A DNA stretch of 64,000 nucleotides from Stenopsyche tienmushanensis (GCA_008973525.1 WACJ01000039.1:1612001-1676000); one strand, 5' to 3'; counted from the first letter of the stretch, positions 40,984-52,823 are shown. Notes: a model not told the origin generated them from the sequence alone. Numbers and translations: made by a program.

Positions 40984-41428
40984 CCCCGTTCCTCCTCCCA
41001 TGCTTCGCATTCTATCATCGTATGCTCCGCATCATCCGCCTCAGCCCCACAGTGGTGACACTCCGTGGTGTCCTCTTTCCCTATCCTTTTCAAATACACC
41101 CCGAAACAACCGTGCCCACTGAGGAGCTGGGTCAGATGATAGTTCAACTTTCCATGTCGTCTTTCACTCCACTTTCTTACGTCGGGCAGGAGTGTGTGAG
41201 TCCACCTGCCCTTCTCCGAGCTGTCCCATCTTATCTGCCATTCGTCCATGGTCGTTTTCCTCGCTTCCCGTTTCTTCGCACCTGCGTATCGAGCTTTACG
41301 CTCAACAGCCAGCAAATCCACGGGAGCAGCCCCGGCTATCACCAGCACTGCATCCTCGGATACTGTGCGGTAAGCCGCCGCGACTCGCAGAGCGCACCTT
41401 CTTTGAACGCTCGCCAACTTCCGCCGAA
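40794..41428 (-). pseudogene. ORF2 C-terminus of R1-clade LINE (after the reverse transcriptase domain)
   Basis: About 210 residues are open to a natural stop at 40794. They contain QRRCALRVAAAYRTVS and ERKARYAGAKKREARK, typical of the region after the reverse transcriptase in R1-like ORF2, then the C-terminal zinc-knuckle C-x2-C-x8-H-x4-C (CHHCGAEADDAEHTMIEC). Reverse transcriptase and endonuclease domains are missing because of 5' truncation. The frame is free of stops, so the insertion is fairly recent. Codons before about 41428 belong to flanking DNA. Confidence 0.8.
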
Positions 41429-41639
41429 GATTACAAGCTGGAATTTGGCTTGATAACAATATTATCAGAAGTATTGATTTAACAGGACTATTATGAACTA
41501 GGATGAACCAGGAGCAAAGACTACAGTATTATCAAACGAATATCAAAAATAAATTAAACTTTATTTTGCATAAGGCGTGTAGCAAACCTATGTACGTTAG
41601 TCTCTGGGAAGGCTTCCGTGAATGTACAGATAGTCCCGG

Positions 41640-41745
41640 GTACGCATTTATCTCCGAAAGTGGCCACAAGGTCTGTGTGTCCAACCGGTCTGATTTTCAG
41701 ATCGCTGACATGACGTTGAACGCCTCTCAATCGGACACCGGCTCA
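41640..41745 (-). repeat. Dispersed repeat with shared coding-like segment, copy 2 of 3
   Basis: TGGCCACAAGGTCTGTGTGT and the following 60 bases match copy 1 (8150-8245). The minus strand reads VSDLKIRPVGHTDLVATFG. It lies between the LINE and the mariner relic at 41820-42220. Confidence 0.55.
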
Positions 41746-41819
41746 GAAACTCCGACTTATTACTGTGAAATATCGCCAAACAATCGATTAAAATATTATC
41801 ATGACGTTATTCCATTGTG

Positions 41820-42220
41820 AGCAAATGCGGCGTCTATCTTGCGTACAGCTTTTTTATGTACAACATTTTTTGAAAGGCTGTGTCTTTGTCTGTTAGTTCG
41901 CGCACTTAAAATCGACGGCCATCCAATATCATATAGTAGATTTTCTTCACCATTTCTGGCGTGGTCACATCATTAGGTCGACCACTGCCTTGTTCGTTTT
42001 AGCAGCTCAGACGGCCTCGTCTAACCTTTTCTTCACCAAGATGTATTTACTACAACTCGAATCTAATAATGGGAATATCGATATGAAATATAATAGATAC
42101 GGGGTTCAGATATTTTCAGAATTTCATACGGTGTACCAAATACATATCATGGTTTTTCATTTAGTATTTTTTTTAAACAACAACCGCCATCTATACGTTA
42201 GGCTGGGTACTTTTGGAACC
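41820..42220 (-). mobile_element. Mariner relic, N-terminal part with terminus (copy 2)
   Basis: The minus strand starts with a terminal sequence (CCAAAAGTACCCAGCCTAAC, GGCGG motif) and a leader, then reads SGRPNDVTTPEMVKKIYYMI followed by LDGRR and VRELTD, with stop codons. This matches the N-terminal DNA-binding domain of irritans-like mariners (GRPKxVTTPEMVKKIHxMVLxDRRLKVRELA). The downstream catalytic part is not recognisable. Confidence 0.7.
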
Positions 42221-43709
42221 ATATTTATATAATAGAATTATTTAACTTTTTTTTTTTAAATTGGATTTTCGGGGAGGGGGGCATTGAATATGAGTTATCA
42301 AATGGAATAAAACTATTAATCAAAATACACATCTATTTATCTTTATCTCCATAATCTTAATATTCATCTATATCAATATGAGGCTATTTAAGGGTAAATA
42401 ATTTTAATGTGACCTTATTCCATTACTATTTTTAGGTAAGACCTCATATACTCTTATAGAATCTCCCTTGAGTGGCGTAATTATCATTATTTTTAAGTAT
42501 TTTAACTACTGTTCTAAATCAGTAATTCTTTGGTTCAAGTCCCAATATAGTCAATTTTCAATTGAAATTAAGCAGAAAAAATGAGATTCAAATATTTATT
42601 TTGAGACACATAAACAGAAGTTAAGTATCTTGAATATAATCTTAAAAAAATACAACACAATTACTTCAAAATTTATAATATTTCGACGTTAATGCAATAT
42701 TTCATCAAATGATTATCAATCAATTGCAATTAAGATAACGTCTGTTTAACAAATTGTTGTTTGATCATCTATTTAAATAATTATCACGAATATTGACGAT
42801 ATTTTCAAATTACTTATATAATTAACATCCTTGTATTAATTGGCTTCCATGAGTGTTAAATTGCAGATTAATTACATTGGCTCGAAGTAATCCAATTTAG
42901 CTTTCAATAATCAACCGCACACTCAACAGGACGTACATCGGGAATTTCTTCTTGCATTTGCGGAATACCACAGAAATTGCATTCGGTCAAAACATTCATA
43001 TGTATTAAGCTAGAAACATGGAGAAATGCATCCGGATTGTTAACCGGTTGTAATAGCTAATGATAAATTGTTAAAGTAAATGTAATCATTCATAATGGGC
43101 ACAATTTTATCTCAATTAAAGGCTAATTAGTATTAGGACAAAGTATAATTGACGCTGAAATGATGTTACGCGAATCAATCAATGATGTAACTTGCGAAAC
43201 GGCATTTTAAGCGATAATAAATTGCATTTTGAAGCTCAGCTTCTTCATCTCGCATAATTTATTCGGCGTGTTATTTAGGAAGTCCACGAGTTCTAAGCGT
43301 AAAGACGCAGGTTGAATTGCTTTAAATTGTTTGGTGTGTGCACGTTTTAATGATGAGTTCTTAGGGTGCTGGTCAATTTTCAAGAATTAATGTCATAAAT
43401 TAGAGATTTGTATAGGACAATCGAGCCATTAGTCTTGACATGGCTTCGTGTTATGAATCAAAGGATTTAGAAAGCTGATTAACATGCAGACCATTAATGG
43501 GCAGACAACACTGTTACATAAAAAATGAATCGGGCAAACCGCAATAAACAATTCAACGTGCATACACCGCCGAGCCAACAAATTGGGCGAAATACCCAAA
43601 AATAATGAAAATTCGACACAATAAATTAAAATTTTATTTGGCCCACGTATCATAACCGTTGTGTAACGTGTAATAATTATGAATTGGAAGCGTAGAGGAG
43701 TTTCATGGT
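42221..43709. other. Intergenic AT-rich DNA
   Basis: No gene or named element seen. Around 42900-43300 the sequence is less biased and non-repetitive. Confidence 0.5.
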
Positions 43710-43795
43710 CTATGCTTTTGTCGGGATTCGAACCCTGTTGACAATTAGCGTTGCCCAGGATGCATGGTTCACGCCTTGGCTAGCAATTGACATAG
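43710..43795 (-). repeat. tRNA-like relic with perfect B box
   Basis: The minus strand has GGGTTCGAATCCC (43722-43736), an internal RNA polymerase III B box, and an A-box-like TAGCCAAGGCGT about 40 nt upstream. An acceptor stem and a convincing anticodon arm are lacking, so this is a tRNA-derived repeat or pseudogene. Confidence 0.4.
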
Positions 43796-44208
43796 AAAAT
43801 GTAATAAATCACATTGTGGCTGCGACCTTAAAAAATACCCAAAGCTCTGGAAGTATCGACCCAACAGGAAATTTCTATTCACGCGTAAATCAAATCGTTC
43901 GACGAACATGATTTCCGAAACAAAAGACCTTGCCGCTGAGGACAATCGATATTAGAGAAGCGATTGTTTCATGATATTGGATCGATACGATCTCAATCGA
44001 AATTATAATGGAAAAATATAATCGTTCAATATCCGATTGCGAGATTTCTGCGCCAATTCGGCGATTAGTGATATTGAAACGGCGGAGCAATTTTTTTTAC
44101 TGTTAGCCTATGCATAATCGAATTAACATTTGACCGTAAAAATGAGCTATTTGTAATCATTAACGATGATTGACAAATTTATGACGATTCAAAACAATAT
44201 CTAACATA

Positions 44209-44315
44209 TCACTCAATAAGTTCGTAGGATATTTTTTCGTTTTTAAATTTTTTTCTTGTTTTAAGATCGTTTTTCGCAATTTCTTAAAAATAAATCCTAC
44301 AAACTTATTGAGTGA
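44209..44315. mobile_element. 107-bp mariner-type MITE
   Basis: Inverted ends TCACTCAATAAGTTCGTAGG and its near-perfect inverse (CCTACAAACTTATTGAGTGA) enclose a T-rich core without coding capacity. The ends are the same as those of the mariner derivative at 22046-22483, so both were probably mobilised by one transposase. Confidence 0.8.
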
Positions 44316-44748
44316 CGTATTATATGTATTATACAACAGCAAATATTGGTATAGGGGATTAGCTTCTGGTTTAAATCTAGACAGTATTTGCGGGAGCAAA
44401 AATATTTATGATCCACGTTTAGGCTGATTTTATAGTTCTGAAATAGCAAACAATGAAACGATTAATAAAATTAAGCAGGGTTGCTCTATAAATGATTAAT
44501 TTGTGTCAATTCCCATTCCAGCTCATTCATATTCATAGGTCATCTGTGTTTTAGTAATCTTACCCTAGTTTTATCATACGTGGAAGGCAAGGGAAATCAG
44601 AATTTAAAAAACACTGTCCATTTCAGGGGATGTCTCATATGAAGATCAATTATATTTGCGAATTTAAAGGGAACAATTTTAACCCTTGAATTACGCTGAG
44701 CGTAGAAAAACGTAAAAAAAGGATGGTTGGCAATTTTACTGATGGGAT

Positions 44749-45200
44749 CTGACACCACTGGATTTATTGTCTGGAGACATGCTTTATTCCGTGACTCGCA
44801 TGGTCTCCGAACCTGGCACAAGTGGATTTTTTTTGCCTGGGAACGTGTCCAATTCCGTGGCTCGTACGGTCTCCAGACCTGACACCACTGGATTTTTTTG
44901 CCTGATGACGTGCTCTATGCCATGGTTCGTATGGTCTTCAGGCCTGACACTACTGGATTTCTTTGTCTAAGGGGAATGTCCTATTTCATGGCTTGCAGGG
45001 TCTCTAGATTTGACACCTCTGGATTTTTTATCAAAGGACATGCCCTATTCCGTGACTCGTACGATCTCCAGACCTGACACCACTGGATTTCTTGGCCTGA
45101 GGACGTGCCCTATTCCGTGGATCGTATGGCCTTCAGTTCTGACACCACTGGATTTCTATCTAGGGAAGTGTCCTATTCCATGGCTCACTCGGTCTTTGCA
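44749..45200. repeat. Minisatellite: seven tandem units of 64-66 bp
   Basis: Units start at 44749, 44813, 44879, 44944, 45010, 45074 and 45139. Each opens with CTGACACCACTGGATTT and contains a CCTATTCCGTGGCTCG-type segment and GGTCTCCAG. Units differ by substitutions and small indels. Because the unit is near 66 bp, one plus-strand frame reads as repeated SVTRxVSxPDTTGFF blocks across 44767-44970 and 45010-45180, interrupted by stops. No host domain is recognised. Confidence 0.9.
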
Positions 45201-46149
45201 CAATTTTTGTGATTTAGGAAGCTCAGAACAGATTAAAAATACATTACAAAATACAAAAATAGTCATTTAGTGCTATTACGACCACATATTTTGACAAACC
45301 TGACTCTTAGGGCATAGTCTATGTGTGAAACGTAGCAAAACCCTCTAAAAAAAATGTCGGTTCATGTACCAAACACCCTGTATATATAGAATTAAAAATA
45401 ATTTCAGTCATAAACGTTATGCCATTGGACCGTAATAGATTTTTAATCAATTTTCCATGAACATTAAGTAAGTTGCTTTCAGGAAATATATCAAGTCGGC
45501 CACAACAACAAAAATATTTTTCCGGTTATGACGTATCTGATACATACAATCGAAGTAGTTTTTTTTTTTGTTGCTAAGATTAAATCTGAAATCCGGCTGC
45601 TAAAGGGTTAAAAATCGATATTATCGTCTACCTGTCAATATGGCAAATCGATTATTTAATCTAACGTCAATATGTCAGCAGCTTTGTTTATAATCTGTTT
45701 ACGATTGCCATTTGGCACGAACTTGTGCCCCGACGTGACATTTTAATTATCTCTTTTAAACTAACGATCTTTTAGTTCGCCATTTAATAACATCAGTGAT
45801 CGACAACAAACAAATAATGTCATACATTTGTATATTTTTTTTCTCAGTTAAGACTTGTATTTTTATTTATAATCTTATATAGACTCACAAAAAATATTTT
45901 ATGCGGCATTCAAACAAGCTATCGACTTTTAAGCTAAGAATCCTTTGATCATAAGTAATAAACGTTTATATTTGAGGGGATAAATTGTTTCAGTTGTTCT
46001 TTAAAACTCAAGTCTTGCTAAGAAATTTAACAAAGCATTCCTGTTATTTTATAATGAAAACATGATTTGCCCCAGAATAAGAATAAGATTTGAAAACTTT
46101 AGGAAAAATCGAATTTTGACTTAAGAATTGTACTGATTTTATGACTTGA

Positions 46150-46205
46150 TTCACTATGTAATGTCAGCGATCGGAAAAGCGGACCGGTTGTACACACAGA
46201 CCTAC
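46150..46205 (+). repeat. Dispersed repeat with shared coding-like segment, copy 3 of 3
   Basis: Inverse orientation relative to copy 2. AGCGGACCGGTTGTACACAC matches the complement of the other copies. The plus strand reads CNVSDRKSGPVVHTDLLL. Confidence 0.5.
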
Positions 46206-49200
46206 TACTGCGTTCTCTTTTAGGGTTTTTTACGGCATTTTAGGGGATAAATGCGTACCTGGGGTCTTCTATGATCTGTACTATCTGTCGGCTCGCACCA
46301 AATGAGGTCGCGAACGAGTCTAGACTTCCCTCCACGCATAAAAACTATATATTTATTTATCTTACTAATTTTTGCTGCTATCTTAGCTAGTTTTTTTGCA
46401 AATAAAATTCGATTAACCTTAATTAATAACATTGTACATGCAAAAATGAAATACATTTCAAGCACTGAATTAAAATATTTGCTTTAGAATTATTTCTCAA
46501 TCTACAGGTAGATCTTGTTATTTATTCAGCTGATAAAAGCTGTTGTTGTTGAAGATACGAGACAAATGGAAGACTTTTTGCATATAGATAAATCTCAGAT
46601 TTTTAATGCTAATTTAGCAATGAAAGTCGGTATTCAGATCGTGAAGAATATGGAAATAAAACAGCATGAATTTCAAGAATGTTTTTTGTTTCGCTCATTT
46701 TAAGCATGCTTTGTTTCTTAACTCTGTAAATACGGTGCGCACAGATTTGTGCATTTCATCACTTCAAATTTATACACAAAAAAACCAGTTATAATTATAA
46801 TTTAATATGTTGTATAGAGATGTCACCAATATTACACTTGGTTAAAATATTATGTACTAGTTCTTACCGATCAGAATTTGCACGAATAAACTGTTTCGTA
46901 AATTCTTTCGCAATTTTTTGGGATTGGTTTCTAAGTCTTCAAATCATGGATATACAATTGACTTGGAGCGCCTTCTGGTTAACTAATTAATATATTCAAG
47001 ATCGTGTTCTGACAATTTGTTATTCCTGCCCTAGGTCAACAAGAAGCTGCTTATCTATCAATTCAATAAACAACATTAGCATTCTTAATCATTTTCGCTA
47101 AATTGTTCGATACAAAGCGATCATTTGTTTGAAATTAATATCGATAATTTGGCATAATCGAGTTTTATGTGATATATTTTTTATTGTTCTTCGAATGTCT
47201 CTCGAGTGCTAGAAGATTGGAGAGCTCTGGATCGCTTTAAAATTTTTGTCAAATCTCAATGGCGCATTTTAAAGTCATTTTCCGACATTATTTTCCTCGT
47301 AATGTAACCTTCATCGATGCCTACGTGCTGGAAGACCATCACCCCCCTCGAGAGTGAGTGGCAAATTTATTCTTTCTGTGATTACAAGACATTTACACAG
47401 TTCGTACTTGCGTGCACGTACGTGCCACTCTGCTTAAATTGGCTCCTTAAAAATTGTTAATTCTTCAGTGTGATCTGATGTCAAGTTTGTCAGGCTTGGG
47501 GCGGTGACGTTGTCAGAGATTGTCGCAGACCTTCACAGGCATGATCTTGCATTCTTACTGTGTTTGCACTGATTCCTCGAGATACCGATTTGGCCGTGCT
47601 TGGGATTGACAAGCAAGGCTGCTGAAACAGGTCCGCAATGAGCACCTTCACAGAAATTGGGCAAAAGCGAGTCCATGTCGTGATTGCTTACATGCACGCT
47701 AGGATACATATCAAAATAAATGGCATCCTAGATGTACAGCATCAAACAATATAATTGGCTTAATATGAAAATCATGGAAATCCACTTACGGATGAAAATG
47801 CTGTAATTATATTAAAGCATTTTTAAACCATCATGCTTCATCAGAATTTTGAAACCATGAACAACATGCAATTAAATTTAAATGACGACCTGCAATATTT
47901 GATATGATCAATAGAAGTGCCGACAACAAAATTTATATTCTTAGCGCCACTCACACGGCTTAGTGTTCTTCATCGGTCCAATTGCGGTTTACATTTTGGT
48001 TTTAACTAATTGTCTAATACATGCCTGAAATAAATGCTAAGCATGGTGTGTTGTCCAAAATAAAAATGCGTTTTCAATGTCGCCCATGTCCTGTGAATCG
48101 TGACATGTTCCACACGACGAGACACCGATAACTGTCCGCATACCTATCAGTCTAACAAAAATAATGTTCGTTCTATGGCATTTAACATTCTTGTATGACA
48201 GACTCATGGGCGACTTTACCTTAGGTCGACCAACTAATTAGCATTTAAAGCCATCCTAAATCAACAAGCTTAAATACATATAAATTTGCATTCGTAATCA
48301 GATTGAATAGATACTATAATTTCATATAATGAAAAAACATATTTCACAAGTTAACATAGTAATATTGATACCACCGAAAGAAACCTCAACTAGGAAATCC
48401 AGTAAGGTTTATCGATGTATGCAAATTTGCAGTCTTTTTGTTCTATACAACAATAAATATGTCGAAAGAATGTCGTAAGCATCCAATGTTTTCTTTGTCT
48501 TTCCCATATATATATTGATTACATGATTCACATGGAATGTTTGGCACACAAATTTATGGTTAAAAAGAAGACATTAGCGATTGGGACGTCAATACTTTCG
48601 ATGCAAGATGAGTCTTCAATTCGCGTGTTGTAATAATGCATACTTTACTATAAAATCGTAACGTTCGATAAGCCATCTAAAATATTCAAATTCACCAACG
48701 TCGGCGAAGAAATGGATTAGAAATTTTCTACAGCGGGAATTTATGGAGCGGTACGAATAGTAATAAAAATGCCAAAAGATTATATGTATGTATATACATA
48801 TTATTTAAACAATTAATAAATTTCACACATAAATTCAGGGATCCATATTATATGGGTACTCAAATACACATAGATGTATACTATATATATATAAATATCT
48901 AAGAATGGTGTAATATTTTAAAATTCATATATTTGGCTATATTCATAAATTATAATGTTGACATTATTTCGATAAGCTTCCTTACACATCGACTACGACC
49001 ATCAAAATACAGATGATAATAAATTACACCACACACCCTTTGTTGCACATAGATTTTTATATGGCTACATGAAAATATTCATTTCTTCTTCGAAACTACA
49101 AGCTAAACTTAATTTACATCTTTAAGTCTAAAAACATAAGACTTTGATATTAATAACGATACGTAATAAACTATATTGGAAATATTTAAAAAAAATAACA

Positions 49201-49462
49201 AAATATACGATTATTTTAGAATCTCAATCAATATTTAATGGTAAGTTTTCTCAAAGTGAGTCACAAAATGATGAGAGTTGGAATTTACGCAACGTTAATA
49301 AATTGATTACGTTTGTTTAAAAGCTTCAAAAGTCCATGAACATGTTTTAACAAAAAAGTTTAAACATTTCGAAGTATATATGATAACACACATATAAAAT
49401 AATAATTAAACCATTTGAGCGCCAAAATTGTTAATAATCTCCTATGCAAAAATATGTATTAT
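46206..49462. other. Intergenic DNA
   Basis: No supported gene. 47200-47700 is more balanced in composition but has no open frame with recognisable motifs. AT microsatellite-like sequence (TATATGTATGTATATACATA) lies at 48782-48802. Confidence 0.5.
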
Positions 49463-49464
49463 TA

Positions 49465-50733
49465 GGGGTATCGAAAAGAAATAGAAATTTTTTTATACCT
49501 GGCTTTAGGGTCAGTTTATATTGTGACGCGGTGCAGTAAACACTTATTTTTTAGTGCTTGTAAATTAAGACTATTGTCAATTTACTATTTTTAACAAAAA
49601 AAAAATTACCGTGATTTAAATAAAAAATTCCAGACCAACAATTAGTGAAGAACATTTGCGTCATTGTATGCTATTTTTATTTGATCAAAAAATGAAAACT
49701 AAAGAAGTGACGCAGAAAATCAATGAAACATATGGTGATATATTGACACTAAGTAAATGTCATAGGTGGTTGAAAAAATTCCAAACTGGTGACAGAAATC
49801 TTACAGATGCGCCTAAATCGGGAAGACCGCTAAAAATCGATGATGATGTCCTGTTAAATTTAGTAGAGTCTGATCCTCGTCAATCAATCAGATAAATATC
49901 AAATAAACTTGGATGCCCATGGACAACTGTACAAAATCACCTTCACCGCATTGGAAAGTGTTCCAGGCAAGGAGTTTGGGTCCCTCACGATTTATCACAA
50001 ACTGCACTAGAGCAGCGACGTACTATCTGCACTTCTCTTTTATCTAGGTACGATTTAGAACCCTTTTTAAGGCGAATTGTTACCTGTGACGAAAAATGGG
50101 TCCTCTATAACAATACCACGCGAAAAAAACAATGGCTTTCACCCGGTCAATTAGCTTTACCTACGGCAAAGCCGAGCTTAACTGTAAATAAGGTGCTGTT
50201 ATGTATTTGGTGGGATAGCCTTGGTGTTATTTATTTTGAATTACTCAAACCCGGTGAAACAATAACAGCAAATATGTATTGTGAACAATTAGAAAGAATG
50301 ACAAAAGAATTTTAAAAAAATCGGCCAATTTTAGTGAACAATAATAAGCGAATTCTCCAACAAGACAACGCACGACCTCATGCGGCAAAAGTTACGCAGC
50401 AAAAAATTATTGAACTTGGCTATGAACTTCTACCACATCCACCATATTCTCCAGACATTGCTCCATCGGATTATTATTTGTTTCGTGCCCTAGAACATTC
50501 TCTTCGTGAAAAAAAAATTACTAATGTGAATGAGATAAAAAATCATATGGAAAAGTTCTTTAAAGAAAAACCCAAAGACTTTTACAAAACAGGAATAGAT
50601 AAATTACCTGAAAGATGGAAAAAAGGTGTTAGAAAACGATGGACATTATTTTATAGAGTAGTTTTTAAGTTTTTTTTTAAATAAATGTTTTTTTCATAAC
50701 TGTATGAAAATTTCTATTTCTTTTCGATACCCC
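49465..50733 (+). mobile_element. Nearly full-length mariner element, 1269 bp
   Basis: Perfect 27-bp terminal inverted repeats (GGGGTATCGAAAAGAAATAG...) at 49465-49491 and the inverse at 50707-50733, flanked by the TA target duplication (49463-49464 and 50734-50735). Length and single transposase gene are standard for mariner. The ends are identical, implying relatively recent insertion or little decay. Confidence 0.93.
49656..50661 (+). pseudogene. Mariner transposase, inactivated by two nonsense codons and a late frameshift
   Basis: One frame runs through two ochre stops, at 49893-49895 (after DPRQSIR) and within the EF-stop-KNRPIL segment near 50313. The N-terminal HTH (QKINETYGDILTLSKCHRWLKKF) and DAPKSGRP linker are present. 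The catalytic D,D34D motifs are visible: VTCDEKW, LQQDNARPH and YSPDIAPSDYYLF. Near 50620 an A-run indel shifts the end, so the usual ENDGHYFIE-type terminus followed by TAG (50659-50661) lies in another frame. No good ATG is seen at the expected start; similarity begins around PTISEEHLRH (about 49635). Not functional as sequenced. Confidence 0.9.
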
Positions 50734-50735
50734 TA

Positions 50736-51331
50736 ATATATATTTTGTTAGTAATTATGACATCGGCGTATTAAGATTTTCTACGTTTTACCTCGCCGTA
50801 CAATATATTGGTACTCAAACGGTTACAATGAGAAAAAGGAAAGCTTACGTGTATTAAAATGATTTATAAACTATCGTTCAATTCTCTACTAAAAATGGAT
50901 ATAATTTCGTATTTCTATGTACTATATTTATATAATGTTTATTGTAACACTAATTAAGACTGGATTTAAAGCGTCGGAAAATAAAGTAAAAAATAAAGAT
51001 TGCATTTTTAAAACTGGCGTAAATTAAAGAAAGCGATTTGCGTTTAAATAAAGATCAAAATGAAGGAATGTAACTTAGAAATTATATGCGCTAGAATAGA
51101 ACAAAGAGATATATTATTAAACAACCACAAATGTGGTTAAGATCTTATAATTTACTCATATAGTGGTACCAATGGAGTATTGTTGTTTATATGACCATTT
51201 TCAGTGGTCAGCTGCGTTTTGTCTGCAAACTGAACAAACGTGTTATTTGTGAATCGATATGGGATGTTTATAAACGTCAAAGATGCTTATATTAAAAGTG
51301 TTTGTTACATACTTTGATTTAAGCCGCTTAA
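50736..51331. other. Intergenic AT-rich DNA
   Basis: Nothing recognised beyond short biased open frames. Confidence 0.5.
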
Positions 51332-51473
51332 CACTATTCATTGAATACTGACGTATATGCTGCATTAAAGGCCACAGACGGTCAGCGAGATCATGATGCA
51401 TAAGTGGCATCATGCGGCCACCAATGGTCGAACCCGTAATGATGCAGCATATGCATCACCGGGCACGAAAGTG
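51332..51473. mobile_element. piggyBac-like MITE, 142 bp
   Basis: Flanked by TTAA (51328-51331 and 51474-51477). The ends are CACTATTC and, inverted, CACTTTCG, followed on both sides by an inverted ATATGCTGCAT motif. TTAA plus CACT ends are typical of piggyBac-family MITEs in insects. No coding sequence. Confidence 0.65.
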
Positions 51474-52647
51474 TTAAGATTTGTTAGATTGTGATCGATA
51501 TTTTGGTTCTTTCTATTATTTCCTTTATACTTGTTTAATCTGAATATAGATATCGAGTTTCTCAATAACACAATAGCATCAGATTGATTCGGATTTCAAT
51601 TACCAGTTTCGTATATGCATAAATTAATTTAAAAGAATCATATATACATTTGCAATGTCTAAAATATTTCAATAAATAAATTACACCGTTGGGAAGCCCC
51701 ATTAATGATATAAATGGTATAATTGTTATATCACACGAATTTAAAAGTAAAACATTAATTCATTTAAATGGAAATCTTTCTTATATTTATTTAAATAAAT
51801 GGCAACTAGATCTATCAAAGCTCGACGAAAATTTCCATAAAACGATAAATAATAGAAAAAATAATAAAAAATGGAAAGATTACATGGGGAAGTTTTCATA
51901 GATCGACAACACCGCAGAGTCATACGGAATAAGCAACCCTACATAAAATTATTATATTACTATGAAATTGAACTAACAGCAATAATTTCAATAACCTTAC
52001 ATATGTAATGAACATGTTATATTTGATCATATCAATAACTTTGCAAATAAATAGAAAACACTTTTAACTCCCACGTTTGAATTTGGCCGTATTTAAAGTG
52101 CATATATATTTGTAAAATATGCTTTTGCAAATTTTCATAATCAAACATAACAAATCGTATGATATTTTGTATATAATTTTTATAAAAATAAAGAATGGAA
52201 AATGACATTTTATAGAATTACAACATTAAGTATTGACAAACGCATACGTCTACGCTACATTTTGTTAATAATCTTGATTCTATCAGTAAAATTTATTTTT
52301 AACATCAATAAATTTACTGAAAAGTTGAACATTGAACTTTTTACTACAACGTTCACATGCACTATCTAAACATAAATTCATAATATTTAAGAAAATCATA
52401 CATTTCTTTCGCTTCAATGTAATAATATATTACTATATAAAAATATACGATACTTTTCACCCGAGTTGTAGTAAGCAAGCAAAAAATATTGAATGAAAAA
52501 GACAAAAAAATTACTCCAACTAGTGATAAAATATTTTGTAATTCTATAATTGAAACATTTTTTACCACTTAATTATAAATGACTCGTTGAAATATTCGCT
52601 ACTCGACGAAAATTTGTTTCGATCATACAAATTTTTCCACGATTATA

Positions 52648-52821
52648 CAGTGGAACCTCGATAAACCGTTCCCGCATAATACGTTTTCCCGGATGGACCG
52701 TTCATTTTTTATAGTCCCGTCAAACTATTATTATTTGAAGCTTTCCCGCATTCACCGTTTCCCGCAATTACCGTTTTTTTTTCAGGGTCCCTTGAAAAAA
52801 GGAAAAATCGAGGTTTCACTG
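52648..52821. mobile_element. pogo/Tigger-like MITE, 174 bp
   Basis: The ends CAGTGGAACCTCGAT and, inverted, CAGTGAAACCTCGAT match the Tigger/pogo terminal consensus and are flanked by TA (52646-52647 and 52822-52823). The interior repeats CCCGCAT/CCGTTT motifs and has no open frame. Confidence 0.85.
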
Positions 52822-52823
52822 TA

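Larger units (their letters stand above)
40158..41428 (-). mobile_element. 5'-truncated R1-like non-LTR retrotransposon (LINE)
   Basis: Flanked by a perfect 13-bp target-site duplication AAGATTACAAGCT (40145-40157 and 41429-41441). A poly(A) tail at the minus-strand 3' end (T-run from 40158) directly abuts the duplication. The minus strand carries the end of ORF2 and a tailed 3' region. The structure shows target-primed insertion with 5' truncation; about 1.27 kb remains. Confidence 0.88.

Noticed and set aside
41022..41482. Plus-strand frames of 96-143 codons
   Set aside because: Antisense shadows of the R1-like LINE ORF2 on the minus strand.
44160..44399. 79-codon minus-strand frame
   Set aside because: Runs through the 107-bp MITE and its A/T-rich core; no independent coding signal.
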